Shown here: positions 5,654 to 5,770 of the stretch, piece after piece | How positions within the stretch are numbered: position 1 is the stretch's first letter | Layout of the letters: every line of letters starts with the position of its first letter | NCBI GenBank assembly: GCA_045617105.1 | Contig: JAZLHW010000173.1 | Location: forward strand, 1 to 5,770 | Length of the DNA: 5,770 bases | Direction: 5' to 3' | Source of the DNA: CALELM01 sp045617105 | GTDB lineage: Bacteria > Bacillota > Negativicutes > Selenomonadales > Selenomonadaceae | Translations under genes and position numbers: made by a program | Notes under the pieces: generated by a model | Seen by the model: the letters and a program-made list of their open reading frames with translations, nothing else | What the model was told of the DNA's origin: nothing | Database searches by the model: none

Positions 5654-5744
5654 AACGAAGCTAAGATGTCCCCTTCTTCAACAGCTTGCTGTAAGTGGGG
5701 GAAGCCAAATTTTAACAAGCGGTGAGCATATCTCCCGCTTCGTT
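5654..5744 (-). ncRNA. Structured RNA segment around a gene's 3' end; possibly an IS200/IS605-type right end or omega-RNA scaffold
   Basis: Three pairings can be drawn in the minus-strand RNA. An 8-pair long-range stem joins AACGAAGC (complement of 5737-5744) to GCTTCGTT (complement of 5654-5661). A hairpin at 5717-5740 pairs six plus three bases around a one-base bulge and 5-base loop, lying in the last codons of the partial gene. A second hairpin at 5669-5702 pairs CCCC with GGGG, CTT with AAG and ACAG with CTGT. The long-range stem and first hairpin share 5737-5740 and exclude each other. Foldback structures overlapping the stop codon of a transposon gene and continuing downstream are typical of tnpB elements, whose guide-RNA scaffold is made there. 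No transposase sequence is in the window, so the identity is a guess; the pairings are not. Confidence 0.35.
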
Positions 5745-5770
5745 GAAACGCAAATTGGAGGGAAAATGCT
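5712..5770 (-). CDS. C-terminal end of an unidentified gene (cut by window edge)
   Basis: Reading leftwards from the edge, the frame HFPSNLRFNEAGDMLTAC is followed by TAA at 5712-5714. Eighteen codons alone are weak evidence, but the strong leftward terminator at 5605-5640 requires a minus-strand transcript from this side, and its stop codon would be expected about here. I do not recognise the peptide. The final codons also form a stable hairpin (5717-5740), which would suit a tnpB-type transposon gene whose end doubles as RNA scaffold. Another minus-strand frame could be the true one. Confidence 0.4.
   Translation of the reverse strand, partial: HFPSNLRFNEAGDMLTAC

Noticed and set aside
5757..5770. 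GGAGGG followed by ATG on the plus strand at the right edge, with the folded segment as a plus-strand riboswitch leader
   Set aside because: The spacing is short, no rightward promoter is evident, I could not match the fold to a known riboswitch class, and the strong terminator at 5605-5640 is oriented for leftward transcription. With only two bases after the ATG it cannot be fully excluded.
1..5770. CRISPR array, tRNA or rRNA genes
   Set aside because: No regularly spaced repeats and no recognisable tRNA or rRNA sequence were seen on either strand.

Overview
This is a stretch of a Bacillota-type chromosome of moderate GC. The evidence is AGGAGG-type ribosome binding sites, near-consensus TTGACA/TATAAT promoters, U-tract terminators and a phosphotransferase (PTS) sugar operon. 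The AAA-ATPase-like gene at the left edge belongs to a family common in anaerobes such as Selenomonas relatives and Lachnospiraceae, so an anaerobic gut, oral or rumen Firmicute is a reasonable but unproven guess. Every supported gene lies on the minus strand, so transcription runs from right to left.

Layout in transcription order: (1) 5770-5605: the last 18 codons of an unidentified gene, a strongly folded segment around its stop codon, and a clear intrinsic terminator. (2) 5604-5346: an AT-rich, essentially non-coding stretch carrying a very good promoter (5490-5518) and a leader with a five-codon mini-ORF behind a strong ribosome binding site. (3) 5345-2186: a three-gene operon of PTS EIIC (lactose/cellobiose family), PTS EIIA and a family 1 glycosidase, closed by a long hairpin terminator at 2130-2171. 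A GC-rich hairpin lies between the EIIC and EIIA reading frames. (4) 2055-1345: a GntR/HutC-type regulator with a UTRA domain and its own promoter. (5) 1129-419: a deoxyribose-phosphate aldolase (DeoC family) with its own promoter and a terminator at 297-328. (6) 236-1: the N-terminal third or less of an AAA-ATPase-like/PD-(D/E)XK family protein, cut by the window edge.

Regions 2-4 read as one catabolic locus. EIIC carries a beta-linked disaccharide or beta-glucoside through the membrane while it is phosphorylated. EIIA supplies the phosphate, through an EIIB that is not encoded here. The GH1 enzyme splits the phosphorylated product, and the UTRA regulator probably senses a phosphorylated sugar and represses the operon. 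A similar 14-base motif lies inside the promoter spacers of both the PTS operon and the regulator and is a candidate shared operator. Why deoC sits next to this locus, away from nucleoside genes, is not evident from the sequence.

The PTS locus itself is of a known kind. The least explained parts are the structured right edge (possibly the end of an IS200/IS605-type tnpB element with its guide-RNA scaffold), the mini-ORF leader, the missing EIIB, and the DeoC association.
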